In this document: positions 9,370 through 18,607 of the stretch, one piece after another
Position numbering within the stretch: position 1 is the first letter of the stretch
Layout of the letters: every line of letters starts with the position of its first letter
Source: Gracilinema caldarium DSM 7334
GTDB taxonomy: Bacteria; Spirochaetota; Spirochaetia; Treponematales; Breznakiellaceae
Assembly: GCF_000219725.1 (NCBI RefSeq)
Contig: NC_015732.1
Coordinates: forward strand, 2,480,001-2,544,000
Length of the DNA: 64,000 bases
Direction: 5' to 3'
The notes under the pieces: model-generated
The model's database searches: none
What the model saw: only the letters and a program-made list of their open reading frames with translations
What the model was told of the DNA's origin: nothing
Position numbers and translations under genes: made by a program

Positions 9370-10329
9370 ATGAAGAAATCCTTACAAGTTTTTGCGGGAG
9401 TGTGCGCACTCATCACCCTGGTGTCTCTGAACGCCTTTGCTCAGAGCAATAAAAAAATTGTGCTCGGGTTCTCCCAGATCGGGGCAGAAAGCGAATGGCG
9501 GACCGCCAACACCGAATCCATTAAGGCGGCTGCAGCTGCAGCGGGCATTGAACTAAAATTTGCCGATGCCCAGCAAAAGCAGGAAAACCAGATTAAAGCC
9601 ATCCGCTCCTTTATTGCCCAGAAGGTAGATGTGATCGCCTTCTCACCGGTTGTAGAAACCGGTTGGGAAACGGTGCTTCAGGAAGCCAAGCGGGCAAAAA
9701 TTCCTGTTATTCTTACTGATCGAGCAGTTAATGTCAAAGATGATAGCCTTTATGTATCCTTTATGGGATCCGACTTTGTCGAAGAAGGCAGACGTGCTGC
9801 GGTCTGGCTCATGGGCTACCTGCACACCGACAAACCAGTAAACATTGTGGAACTCCAGGGCACCGTTGGTTCTGCTCCGGCCATCGACCGTAAGCGTGGT
9901 TTTGAGGAAATGCTGAAGCCCTTCCCCAATTATAAAATCATCCGTTCCCAGACCGGTGACTTTACCCGTGCCAAGGGCAAGGAAGTCATGGAAGCGTTCC
10001 TGAAGGCAGAAGGTAAGAATATCAATGTCCTCTTTGCCCACAATGACGACATGGCAATTGGTGCCATCCAGGCTATTGAAGAATTCGGACTAAAACCCGG
10101 AAAGGATATCATCATCGTATCCATCGATGCTGTAAAGGGCGCCTTCGAAGCAATGATCGCCGGTAAACTCAATTGCACCGTGGAATGCTCTCCTCTGCTT
10201 GGAGAGCAGCTCATGGCTGCTGTTAAAGATCTGATGGCAGGAAAAACATTACCCAAACGGATCGTTACCAATGAAGGTGTATACCCCGCAGAATTTGCGG
10301 CCCAGGTATTCCCCTCCCGCAAGTACTAG
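9370..10329 (+). CDS. ytfQ: YtfQ-like sugar ABC transporter binding protein
   Basis: Periplasmic substrate-binding protein of the galactofuranose-type (YtfQ) family. A signal peptide is visible (MKKSLQVFAGVCALITLV..AFAQ, cleavage near residue 23). The mature part carries Peripla_BP_4 landmarks: GFSQIGAESEWR, QQKQENQIKAIRSF, AFSPVVETGW, SDFVEEGRRAA, NDDMAIGAI and NCTVECSPLLG. The ATG at 9370 is chosen over an upstream GTG because AAAGGAGG lies 5-6 bp before it and the signal peptide then starts correctly. A terminator hairpin directly follows the gene, which should make this product more abundant than the membrane components. Galactofuranose as ligand is inferred from the family. Confidence 0.9.
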   Translation: MKKSLQVFAGVCALITLVSLNAFAQSNKKIVLGFSQIGAESEWRTANTESIKAAAAAAGIELKFADAQQKQENQIKAIRSFIAQKVDVIAFSPVVETGWETVLQEAKRAKIPVILTDRAVNVKDDSLYVSFMGSDFVEEGRRAAVWLMGYLHTDKPVNIVELQGTVGSAPAIDRKRGFEEMLKPFPNYKIIRSQTGDFTRAKGKEVMEAFLKAEGKNINVLFAHNDDMAIGAIQAIEEFGLKPGKDIIIVSIDAVKGAFEAMIAGKLNCTVECSPLLGEQLMAAVKDLMAGKTLPKRIVTNEGVYPAEFAAQVFPSRKY

Positions 10330-10348
10330 GGCTACTTGGTAACTACAG

Positions 10349-10382
10349 GGGCGTTTCGGCGTAAACCGGAACGCCCTTTTTT
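10349..10382 (+). terminator. Intercistronic terminator/attenuator after ytfQ
   Basis: GGGCGTTTCGG at 10349-10359 pairs with CCGGAACGCCC at 10366-10376 (one G-U pair, 6-nt loop) and is followed by six T. It lies between the binding-protein gene and the ATPase gene of one operon, so partial termination here would set the usual excess of binding protein. Confidence 0.8.
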
Positions 10383-10401
10383 ATCAAAGGAGAATTACAG
10401 C

Positions 10402-11943
10402 ATGGAAAATATTGAAATTCTTTCCATGGTTAACATTTCAAAGTATTTTCCCGGAGTCAGGGCCCTTTCACAGGTTAATTTTTCCTTAAAAAGCGGAGAA
10501 ATTCATGCCCTTATGGGGCAGAATGGAGCCGGGAAATCCACATTAATAAAAATAATGACCGGAGTATATCAACCTGACTCGGGTCACATGTATCTTCGAG
10601 GGGAAAGCATAAAAGTAGAATCCCCTGAACATGCTCAGACCCTGGGAATCGCGACCGTTTACCAGGAAGTAAATCTTTGCCCCAATGTAACAGTTGCAGA
10701 GAACCTTTTGCTCGGACGAGAACCACGGAATCTCATAGGTATTAAATGGAAGCATCTTTTTGAGGAAGCCCATAAAATTATTAAAGAAAAATTGGACCTT
10801 GATCTGGACACAACAAAACCTCTTGGTTCTTACTCTCTGGCAATTCAACAAATGATCGCTATTGCCCGATCCCTCTGTGTGAAATCGGACATTTTAATAC
10901 TTGATGAACCAACTTCGAGTCTTGATGAAGCCGAAGTTGAGCGGCTGTTTTACATTTTGCGTAAGTTAAAAAATGAAGGAATGGCGATTCTCTTTATAAC
11001 TCATTTCATAGATCAGGTATATGCCGTATCCGATCGGATTACGGTTCTGCGGAACGGCGAATACATAGGAACCGCAGAGGCCTCTGCATTATCCAAACTC
11101 GAACTCATTAGCATGATGGTTGGTAAGGATCCAGCAGAACTTGCAGCAACAGCAACCAGGCAGGAAGTAAAACTTTCCCATGGTACCGAGGAGCTTCTTA
11201 AAGTTGATGGATTGGGCCGTACTGGCTATCTTAAACCCATCAACATAAGCTTAAAAAAAGGCGAAGTTCTCGGCCTGGCAGGGTTACTCGGCTCAGGACG
11301 TACGGAGACTGCAAAACTGATATTCGGGGCCGAACGGGCACTTGAAGGTAAATTATTCCGGAATGGGCAGGAAGTTGCCTTATCCGCCCCCCGGGATGCC
11401 ATTATGGTTGGAATGGGATTCTGTCCGGAGGACAGAAAAACCGAAGGCCTTATTGGCGACCTTTCCATCCGGGAGAATATCATACTCGCATTGCAGGCAA
11501 AACAGGGTATCCTAAAATACATACCCCGGAAGACTCAGGAGGAAATTGCAAATCAGTTTATTAAAGAACTGGGTATAAAGACCCCCGATGCGGAACGACC
11601 GGTCAAAACCCTATCCGGCGGCAACCAGCAGAAGGTACTACTTGCCCGATGGCTTGCAACAAAACCGGCTATACTCATTTTAGATGAACCAACCAGAGGA
11701 ATTGATGTGGCCGCCAAAAGTGAAATTCTACAACGTATTTTACAATTAAGGAATGAAGGCCTGTCGATAATATTCATTTCATCGGAGTTGGAAGAAGTAT
11801 CAGCTATCAGCGACCGGGTTGCGGTTTTCCGGGATAAAAAAAAGATTGCTGAAATAGAAGGTACTGAAATTAATGAGCATACCATTATGCGTCTTATTGC
11901 CCAGGAGGAGCTAGAAAATGAAAAACAAGTTAAAGCGAATTAA
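10402..11943 (+). CDS. ytfR: YtfR-like sugar ABC transporter ATPase (double cassette)
   Basis: ATP-binding subunit with two ABC cassettes, the RbsA/MglA/YtfR layout. Cassette 1 has Walker A GQNGAGKST and Walker B ILILDEPTSSLD. Its signature loop reads LGSYSLAIQQMIAIAR and lacks the usual LSGG, as is common in one half of this family. Cassette 2 has a degenerate P-loop (LAGLLGSGRTETAK), signature LSGGNQQK and Walker B ILILDEPTRGID. The ATG at 10402 is preferred because AAAGGAGAA precedes it and it lies after the terminator; an upstream GTG at 10336 would start before the hairpin. Its 3' end overlaps the first permease gene by 26 bp. Confidence 0.92.
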   Translation: MENIEILSMVNISKYFPGVRALSQVNFSLKSGEIHALMGQNGAGKSTLIKIMTGVYQPDSGHMYLRGESIKVESPEHAQTLGIATVYQEVNLCPNVTVAENLLLGREPRNLIGIKWKHLFEEAHKIIKEKLDLDLDTTKPLGSYSLAIQQMIAIARSLCVKSDILILDEPTSSLDEAEVERLFYILRKLKNEGMAILFITHFIDQVYAVSDRITVLRNGEYIGTAEASALSKLELISMMVGKDPAELAATATRQEVKLSHGTEELLKVDGLGRTGYLKPINISLKKGEVLGLAGLLGSGRTETAKLIFGAERALEGKLFRNGQEVALSAPRDAIMVGMGFCPEDRKTEGLIGDLSIRENIILALQAKQGILKYIPRKTQEEIANQFIKELGIKTPDAERPVKTLSGGNQQKVLLARWLATKPAILILDEPTRGIDVAAKSEILQRILQLRNEGLSIIFISSELEEVSAISDRVAVFRDKKKIAEIEGTEINEHTIMRLIAQEELENEKQVKAN

Positions 11944-12970
11944 CGACACCACCTTATTCTGGCCCTTTATGGTCCTTCTTTTATTGTTATTGATTAATGC
12001 ATTTTTAACGAAAGGATTTTTTTCAATTGAATGGAAGGATGGCCGGTTCTCCGGCATCCTTGTTGATATTCTAAATAGGTCTACCTATATCGGTATCATT
12101 GCCATTGGACTGACTCTGGTAATTTCCACCGGCGGAATCGATATATCGGTGGGATCCGTGGTTGCTATTTCCGGAGCTATTGCAGCATACCTTATCGGCG
12201 GAGAATTAATCTTGCAGGGGGACCAACAGGTACTAGTTACCCGGACCCCTATGGGAGTTGCTATTACAGCGGCTCTCTTATCCGCCCTTATTTTAGGGAT
12301 GTGGAATGGGTTTCTCGTTTCACGACTCCGAATCCAGCCAATTGTAGCTACCCTGATCCTTATGGTCGCAGGAAGGGGCATCGCCCAGCTGGTTACCAAC
12401 GGACAAATTATCACCATTTATTACAAACCTTACTATTTTATTGGAAACGGCACCTTTCTTGGCATCCCCTTTTCATTGTATATTCTGCTTGCTGTTCTGA
12501 TACTGGTCATCCTCGCAACAAGAAAGACTGCCCTGGGACTCTTTTTTGAATCGATCGGCGTGAATAGAACTGCAAGCCGTTACTCAGGAATACAGGAACA
12601 ACGGATCGTGTTCTGGTCTTATGCATTCTGTGCTTTCTGTGCCGGTGTCTCGGGGCTTCTAGTAAGTTCCAATGTAAAAAGTGCCGACGGAAACAACGCG
12701 GGAGACCTCTTTGAACTGGATGCCATTTTAGCAGTAGTTATTGGCGGTACTTCTCTAAATGGGGGCAAATTCAATCTGGCAGGCTCTATTCTCGGGGCGG
12801 TCATTATTCAGACCCTGACAACAACCATCTATTCTATCGGAGTACCGCCCCAGGTCAACTTAGTTATAAAGTCCATCGTTGTATTTTTAGTGAGCATGCT
12901 TCAGTCGGAAAACTTTAGAGCCCTGTTCCGCTTTGGCCGCAAGAGCTTTCAGATGAGAGGCGCTTTATGA
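11918..12970 (+). CDS. ytfT: YtfT-like sugar ABC transporter permease
   Basis: Membrane permease of the BPD_transp_2 (ribose/galactofuranose) family, 350 residues with about 8-10 hydrophobic segments. Family marks are GLTLVISTGGIDISVGSV near residues 65-85 and AVVIGGTSLNGGKFNLAGSILGA near residues 275-297. It overlaps the ATPase gene by 26 bp and the next permease by 4 bp (ATGA), so translation is coupled. It would form a heterodimeric channel with the second permease. Confidence 0.9.
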   Translation: MKNKLKRINDTTLFWPFMVLLLLLLINAFLTKGFFSIEWKDGRFSGILVDILNRSTYIGIIAIGLTLVISTGGIDISVGSVVAISGAIAAYLIGGELILQGDQQVLVTRTPMGVAITAALLSALILGMWNGFLVSRLRIQPIVATLILMVAGRGIAQLVTNGQIITIYYKPYYFIGNGTFLGIPFSLYILLAVLILVILATRKTALGLFFESIGVNRTASRYSGIQEQRIVFWSYAFCAFCAGVSGLLVSSNVKSADGNNAGDLFELDAILAVVIGGTSLNGGKFNLAGSILGAVIIQTLTTTIYSIGVPPQVNLVIKSIVVFLVSMLQSENFRALFRFGRKSFQMRGAL

Positions 12971-13962
12971 AACAGATTGATAGAAAACATCTGCCCTTTA
13001 TTGTCACCGTGAGTCTCTTTATTGTAATGTACAGTGCTGGTTCCATCGCCTACCCAAATTTTCTTTCAATCCAGGTGTTCATCAACCTGTTTATTGATAA
13101 TGCCTTTTTAGGGATTGCGGCGGTAGGCATGACCTTTGTCATCCTATCTGGCGGGATTGATCTGTCTATGGGATCCGTAGTTGCCTTAGTCACGATGATC
13201 TCCGCGGACCTGCTGCGAAAGGATGTGCCACCGGCGGTGGTGATCCCGGTGGTACTTCTTGCAGCTTCCGGTATTGGACTCTTTCAGGGTATCATGATCC
13301 AGTTTTTTAAGGTGCAACCCTTTATCGCAACCCTGGCGGGGATGTTCTTTGCCCGGGGAGCTTGCTACCTCATCAGCATAGATACCATCAATATTGAAAA
13401 TGATTGGTATCGGGATGTTAGCATGGCTGCTATAGAGTTGCCAACCGGCGATTTTATTTCAGTTAACGTCTTGATTTTTGTAGTCTTTGCCATAGTCGGA
13501 TGGTGGTTACTGCGCTTTACCCGTTTCGGAAGAACCGTTTATGCCATAGGGGGTTCGGAGCAATCGGCCCTACTCATGGGCTTGCCAGTTAATCGAACCA
13601 AAGTTTTAATTTATACCTTTAATGGCTTTTGTTCAGGCCTGGCAGGCATTGTGTTTACTTTTTATATGCTTTCCGGGTATGCACTTCACTGCAAGGACCT
13701 GCACATGGATGCCATTGCAGCGGTCGTCATGGGCGGAACCCTTTTAACTGGCGGCGTCGGATCCATTGGCGGCTCTATCATGGGGGTTCTGATTCTAGGA
13801 ACCATCCAGACCATCATCAATTTCCAGGGAACCTTAAGTTCCTGGTGGACCCGAATTGTGGTGGGCATCCTAATATTTGCATTTATATTGATGCAAAGCC
13901 TTTTGAATCGGCCTATGAAAGTTACCAATAAGAACAGCAAACAAGAACAAAACGCAGCCTAA
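12967..13962 (+). CDS. yjfF: YjfF-like sugar ABC transporter permease
   Basis: Second BPD_transp_2 permease, 331 residues. It carries the same paired motifs (GMTFVILSGGIDLSMGSVVAL and AVVMGGTLLTGGVGSIGGSIMG) and about 8-10 membrane segments. It starts inside the 3' end of the first permease gene and is the last gene of the operon; a strong terminator follows 5 bp after the stop. Confidence 0.9.
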   Translation: MKQIDRKHLPFIVTVSLFIVMYSAGSIAYPNFLSIQVFINLFIDNAFLGIAAVGMTFVILSGGIDLSMGSVVALVTMISADLLRKDVPPAVVIPVVLLAASGIGLFQGIMIQFFKVQPFIATLAGMFFARGACYLISIDTINIENDWYRDVSMAAIELPTGDFISVNVLIFVVFAIVGWWLLRFTRFGRTVYAIGGSEQSALLMGLPVNRTKVLIYTFNGFCSGLAGIVFTFYMLSGYALHCKDLHMDAIAAVVMGGTLLTGGVGSIGGSIMGVLILGTIQTIINFQGTLSSWWTRIVVGILIFAFILMQSLLNRPMKVTNKNSKQEQNAA

Positions 13963-13966
13963 GATT

Positions 13967-13990
13967 AAGCCCGCAGGTGCGGGCTTTTTT
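13967..13990 (+). terminator. Rho-independent terminator of the ytfQRT-yjfF operon
   Basis: AGCCCGCA (13968-13975) and TGCGGGCT (13978-13985) form a perfect 8-bp stem with a 2-nt loop, followed by a T run. It separates this operon from the convergent alpha-galactosidase operon. Confidence 0.9.
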
Positions 13991-14010
13991 ATGCTTCTAA
14001 CATTTTAATC

Positions 14011-16200
14011 TTATTCAGCTCTAAACCTGAAAATAATGCTTTGATTTTCCTGTAAAGGATAGGGTAATAATAACCCCACCTGCATTAATTCTTCTCCCCA
14101 AAATACTTTCCCATCGCCTAACAGTCTGTATTTATAGTTTGATTGTAATCCCTTCAATCGCACTATTCTGAAAACATCATTTGCTTCAGTTCGTAATAAT
14201 ACAAAGGTTACCAATACTTCTCGTTTATCCTTTGATACGTAGCTCCATGAAGTGTACACTAAAGGGAACTCTTCATTATCTAATCGATATAGATCACCAA
14301 ATTGTACAAGAGGGCGTATCTCTTTATAAAATGATACCTGTTCTTTAATTTCTGTTTTATCTGCTTCAGTTAGTCTTGTTAAATCTAATTCATAACCAAA
14401 ATTGCCTGCCATTGCTACCGCACCACGCAACGATAAGGGGACAACTCTTCCGGTCTGATGATTTGGTACAGTGGAGACATGGGCTCCCATAGTAATTGCG
14501 GGATATGGGATAGTTGTACCCTTTTGGATATAAATCCTAGAAATTGCATCTGTATTATCACTGGTCCATGTCTGAGGCATATAATACAACATGCCCGGAT
14601 CAAACCGTCCGCCACCTCCAGAACAACTTTCAAAAAGAATATCTGGAAATGAAGAGGTAATCCGTTCTAATATTTCATAGAGGCCAAGAACATAACGATG
14701 AGAGATTTCACCTTGTTGAGAGGAAGAAAACGCAGATGAACCGATCTCAGTTAAATGTCTATTCATATCCCATTTAACATACGATATTGGAGCACTGCTT
14801 AAAACCATCGTGATTGTTTCAATTATATACTCTCTTACTTCGCGACGTGTCAAATCGAGCACTAACTGGTTCCGTCCTTCGGAACGTGAACGATTGGGAA
14901 CATGCAGACACCAATCTGGATGCGTTTTATATAATCTACTTTCAACAGATACCATCTCTGGCTCTACCCAAATACCAAATTTCATGCCAAGCTTGTTGAT
15001 CTCTTCAGCTAAAGTTTTTAACCCGCCTGGTAATTTGTGTTTATCAGGAAACCAATCACCAAGAGAGCGTTTATCATCTTTTCTGTTGTCAAACCAGCCA
15101 TCATCGAGAACAAATAATTCTATTCCGAGAGGGGCTGCCTCTTTTGCAAGAGAGACTAATTTATCTTCGTTAAAATCGAAGTAGGTACCTTCCCAATTAT
15201 TAATGAGTATCGGACGAACCGTATCACGGTATTTTCCCCGGCACAAACGTTTCCGATATAAATCATGAAATGTCCGGGACATGTCTCCCAAACCGTTTCT
15301 ACTATAAACCATTACAACTTCTGGTGTCTGGAATTGTTCCCCCGGATTTAAAACCCAATTAAAATTCAGCGGGTTAATTCCCATCATAACTCGTATCATT
15401 TCAAATTGATCTACTTCTACCTGAGCAAGGAAATTGCCTGAATAAACCAGATTAAAACCAAAAACTTCACCGTGGTCTTCATCAGCATCAGGAGAAAGAA
15501 TAGCAATAAATGGGTTCTGTTGATGACTACTGGTTCCTCGACGACTTTCTATGGATTGCATTCCTGGAACCAGAGATCGGGTATATATATGACGTTCACG
15601 GCAGTGGGCCCCTGATAGCTGTAAGAGCTTATACTTTTTATTGGGAAAATCAAGACTAAAACTCATTGTTTGTAATAAGGAGATGCAATTTTCTGAATCA
15701 TTTATAAATCTGACATTTCTTGTAATGACATCAAATTCATTCCAAACTGTATATGAAAGAATACAACGCAATCTTCCTACTGGATCAAATAGAATAATTT
15801 CCAGCGTGTCTGCTTCTTGATTATTTTCTATATATGTACCAGGCAATTTATCTAAACCTGGTTTCCCTTTTATAATACGATATTCTTTATACCATAAGTC
15901 AGCAACTCTGCTGCCATCTTGATACTGAATTGTATAGGCTGGCGAGCGAAAATCTGTTCTTCCATATCCAGGATATTCTTGTGGTAATGTATCTAAAGAA
16001 AAAGTCCTGTCATCCGGTTCAGGATTAGGAGAAAACGAGCGATCTATAAACTGTAATGAATACGACCCATTCCATTCTTGCAAGATACTATACCAACCAA
16101 GATGCGCAACATATTTTCCACGAACAATCTGAATAATATAACTTGAATGTATGGTTTTTAGATGAAACACGTTATGCTCAGGCGAATAGGTAATACTCAT
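14011..16200 (-). CDS. Alpha-galactosidase, GH36
   Basis: Hydrolyses terminal alpha-galactosyl residues of oligosaccharides such as melibiose or raffinose; cytoplasmic, as no signal peptide is seen. About 729 residues. An N-terminal beta-sandwich domain is followed by the GH36 barrel with LFVLDDGWF, GIWVEPEMVS and the nucleophile aspartate in VKWDMNRHLTE. The CSGGGGRFDPGML loop and the likely acid/base aspartate in WTSDNTDA lie further on; the 70-residue spacing between the two aspartates fits the family. The ATG at 16200 is chosen because AAGAGGAA precedes it and the protein then begins MSITYSPEHN; an upstream in-frame ATG at 16236 has no SD. It is the last gene of the minus-strand importer operon, so imported sugars are probably galactosides. 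Confidence 0.93.
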   Translation of the reverse strand: MSITYSPEHNVFHLKTIHSSYIIQIVRGKYVAHLGWYSILQEWNGSYSLQFIDRSFSPNPEPDDRTFSLDTLPQEYPGYGRTDFRSPAYTIQYQDGSRVADLWYKEYRIIKGKPGLDKLPGTYIENNQEADTLEIILFDPVGRLRCILSYTVWNEFDVITRNVRFINDSENCISLLQTMSFSLDFPNKKYKLLQLSGAHCRERHIYTRSLVPGMQSIESRRGTSSHQQNPFIAILSPDADEDHGEVFGFNLVYSGNFLAQVEVDQFEMIRVMMGINPLNFNWVLNPGEQFQTPEVVMVYSRNGLGDMSRTFHDLYRKRLCRGKYRDTVRPILINNWEGTYFDFNEDKLVSLAKEAAPLGIELFVLDDGWFDNRKDDKRSLGDWFPDKHKLPGGLKTLAEEINKLGMKFGIWVEPEMVSVESRLYKTHPDWCLHVPNRSRSEGRNQLVLDLTRREVREYIIETITMVLSSAPISYVKWDMNRHLTEIGSSAFSSSQQGEISHRYVLGLYEILERITSSFPDILFESCSGGGGRFDPGMLYYMPQTWTSDNTDAISRIYIQKGTTIPYPAITMGAHVSTVPNHQTGRVVPLSLRGAVAMAGNFGYELDLTRLTEADKTEIKEQVSFYKEIRPLVQFGDLYRLDNEEFPLVYTSWSYVSKDKREVLVTFVLLRTEANDVFRIVRLKGLQSNYKYRLLGDGKVFWGEELMQVGLLLPYPLQENQSIIFRFRAE

Positions 16201-16221
16201 ATTTATTCCTCTTATTGCGTT

Positions 16222-16271
16222 TTTATAAAAATACACGTACTCCTTAAATGTAAAGAGAAGTACGTGTATTT
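16222..16271 (-). terminator. Hairpin between binding-protein gene and alpha-galactosidase
   Basis: An inverted repeat of about 13 bp (AAATACACGTACT near 16229-16241 with AGTACGTGTATTT at 16259-16271) is followed, in the minus direction, by TTTTTATAAAAA. It can act as an attenuator or mRNA-stabilising structure between the two genes. Confidence 0.6.
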
Positions 16272-16283
16272 GTTTCTGATTAT

Positions 16284-17636
16284 TTATTTAAACAGATCAA
16301 GAATTTTTTTATTCGCGTCCTTAAGTCCAGCTTCAGGAGTCACCTTTCCGATAAAAATTGCATCGAAGGTCTGAGTCATTATTTCACTGATTTTTACTCC
16401 ATTTTCAACGACTGGATATACAAAGGTACCATTTTTCTCATTAGCTTCATCTGTAAAGGCGGTTACATTGATGTTTTTAGAAGTATATGCTTTTAATGCT
16501 TCATCAACACCAGCTTTGATTGCGGGGAATACAACTCCATAACTACCAACAATCTTCTGAGCCTCTTCTGAAGCGAGATATTTGACCCATTGCCAGGCTT
16601 CTTCTGGATGTTTTGTACCTACCCAAATAGAATCCGCAAGACCATTTATCATACTGCGTCGACCAACTGGCCCTACGGGAAGTTTGGCAAAACCAACCTT
16701 AAAGGGAGAACTGCTGGTATAATAGCCAATCATCCAGGAGCCATCGAATACTGTTGCAGCTTTTTTTGACGTAAAAAGTGAATTTGCTCCGTTTACAGTA
16801 TCTTCATAGGAAGCCATATAGCCCTTTTTAGTGACCCTTACCATCCATTCAATTGTTTTAATAAAACGCGGATCATCAAAATGGAAATTCGCATTGTACA
16901 GTCCATCCGTATACATCCATCCAGTACTAACGGCCAGAGGACTAAATTGTGCTTGCCCTCTGTCATCACTATGATTTAATGCTATTCCATACTGAACTAC
17001 ATTATTTGCATCAAAACTGGGATCTAGACCATTTTTACCATTTTTATCGATAGAAAGTTTTGCGATAAATTTTTCAAAAGTTCCACCATCATTTGGATTC
17101 CAGGTTAATTCATTTGCTTCCTTTTCAGAAATTCCTGCAGCCTTTAGCATTTCCGCATTATAAACGATCGCAATAGTATCCCAATCTTTCGGAAGCCCAT
17201 ATCGCTTACCATCTTTTGTTGCCCAGAGTCCGGCTAAACCATTCATGTATATCGAAGTATCTACATTATCCCGCTTAACAAGAGGAGTAATGTCTACCAA
17301 TTGTTTTTTTGAAGAAAAGTCCGGGTATTTTGCCAGGTGGTTCGTAAATACATCTGGAGCAGTACCGCTGACCATATCGGTCTGCAGTGCAGTCCAATAA
17401 TCCCCCCACCCTAATTGTTCAATTTTAATTTGAATGTTGGGATTTTTTGCCATAAAGCTTTCCGCAACTTTCTGATATGCGGGTAACTGATTCGCATCCC
17501 AGAGTACATATCGTATGGTAACTTTCCCACTACTTTTACTGGTACTCTGTTTTGCATCCTCACTGGTGCCTGAAGCAAACACCATACTGGATATGGCAAT
17601 TGCCATAACCATTAAAACCAAGCTTCTCTTTTTCAT
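16284..17636 (-). CDS. Sugar ABC transporter binding protein (family 1 type)
   Basis: Extracellular solute-binding protein of the maltose/oligosaccharide class (SBP_bac_1), about 450 residues. A signal peptide starts MKKRSLVLMVMAIAIS and ends near VFASG. Family-like stretches are VTIRYVLWDANQ, SGTAPDVF, LPKDWDTIAIVYNAEML and AWQWVKYLASEEAQKIVG. The ATG at 17636 has GGAGGAG just upstream; an earlier in-frame ATG would spoil the signal peptide. It is encoded between the permease genes and the alpha-galactosidase, so an alpha-galactoside is the likely ligand. No ATPase gene is present; such systems often share a common MsmK/MalK-type ATPase encoded elsewhere. Confidence 0.9.
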   Translation of the reverse strand: MKKRSLVLMVMAIAISSMVFASGTSEDAKQSTSKSSGKVTIRYVLWDANQLPAYQKVAESFMAKNPNIQIKIEQLGWGDYWTALQTDMVSGTAPDVFTNHLAKYPDFSSKKQLVDITPLVKRDNVDTSIYMNGLAGLWATKDGKRYGLPKDWDTIAIVYNAEMLKAAGISEKEANELTWNPNDGGTFEKFIAKLSIDKNGKNGLDPSFDANNVVQYGIALNHSDDRGQAQFSPLAVSTGWMYTDGLYNANFHFDDPRFIKTIEWMVRVTKKGYMASYEDTVNGANSLFTSKKAATVFDGSWMIGYYTSSSPFKVGFAKLPVGPVGRRSMINGLADSIWVGTKHPEEAWQWVKYLASEEAQKIVGSYGVVFPAIKAGVDEALKAYTSKNINVTAFTDEANEKNGTFVYPVVENGVKISEIMTQTFDAIFIGKVTPEAGLKDANKKILDLFK

Positions 17637-17692
17637 AAGCTTCTCCTCCAAAACCATATGTTATTCCAAGGGCCAGGCCCGGAATTTTCGAT

Positions 17693-18595
17693 TTAGCGGA
17701 ACCCCGAAAAACCAATCGAATCTACTATTTTTCTTCCAAAAAGAATGAAAATACCGAAGGTAGGTATCATAGCCAGAGTAGTCCCTGCCATCATACCGCT
17801 CCAATCAGGCTGTCCTTGCGGTGTTTGCAACCGGAAAATTGCAAGCGCAACGGTAAGGGTTCGTATACTTTCTTTTTTACCCACAATTAGTGGCCACATA
17901 TAATCATTCCATGCAGTGATAAAGGTGATTACCGCTAAAGTTGTCAGTGCAGTAGTACTAATCGGAAGAATTACCTCAATAAATGTTTTCAAGTATCCAG
18001 CCCCATCAAGGTAGGCAGCTTCTTCCAATTCCTTGTTAATACGCAAAAAGAATTGTCTCAGAAAGAAAACGGCAAAAGGGGTCATCAGCAATGTTGGTGC
18101 CATAATCCCCCAATAAGAATTTAATAAGCCTAATTGCTTTACAAGGATAAAATTGGGAAGCATAGTGACAATCCCTGGTATCATCAAAGTAGAGACATAG
18201 AGACTAAACAAATTATCACGAAATCTGAAATGCAGGCGGGCAAACGCATAGGCTGCCATAGAAGAAAATAAAACTTGAAAAAAGGTAACCCCTATTGAAA
18301 CCAGAAATGAGTTATAAATATTTAAGAAGAAATTTACCTTCTGGCCGGAACCACCCATTTTTATTGCTGTTTCAGAATCAATTAATCCCAAAACGCGGGC
18401 ATAATTTAACAAAGTAGCATGAGGTGGCCATAGTGCGGTAGGATTTGCAAAAACAGATTGTTGTGGTGCTACGGATGTTCGAAAAACCCAATAAAATGGA
18501 AAAAGGGTTAAAAATAGAAATAAAACTACTATTATAAATACTGCCATTTTATATAACATGTTCGTTCTTTGGTTGATTGATAAGGAGTTCTTCAT
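17693..18595 (-). CDS. MalG-like sugar ABC permease
   Basis: Permease of the carbohydrate uptake-1 family, 300 residues, about six membrane segments. The inner-membrane ATPase-coupling loop EEAAYLDGAGYLKTFIEVILP is clear, and the C-terminal part is MalG-like (TFITAWNDYMWPLIV). An AAAGGAAT ribosome site lies before the ATG. It starts 12 bp after the stop of the other permease gene. Confidence 0.9.
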   Translation of the reverse strand: MKNSLSINQRTNMLYKMAVFIIVVLFLFLTLFPFYWVFRTSVAPQQSVFANPTALWPPHATLLNYARVLGLIDSETAIKMGGSGQKVNFFLNIYNSFLVSIGVTFFQVLFSSMAAYAFARLHFRFRDNLFSLYVSTLMIPGIVTMLPNFILVKQLGLLNSYWGIMAPTLLMTPFAVFFLRQFFLRINKELEEAAYLDGAGYLKTFIEVILPISTTALTTLAVITFITAWNDYMWPLIVGKKESIRTLTVALAIFRLQTPQGQPDWSGMMAGTTLAMIPTFGIFILFGRKIVDSIGFSGFR

Positions 18596-18607
18596 ATCTG
18601 TATTCCT

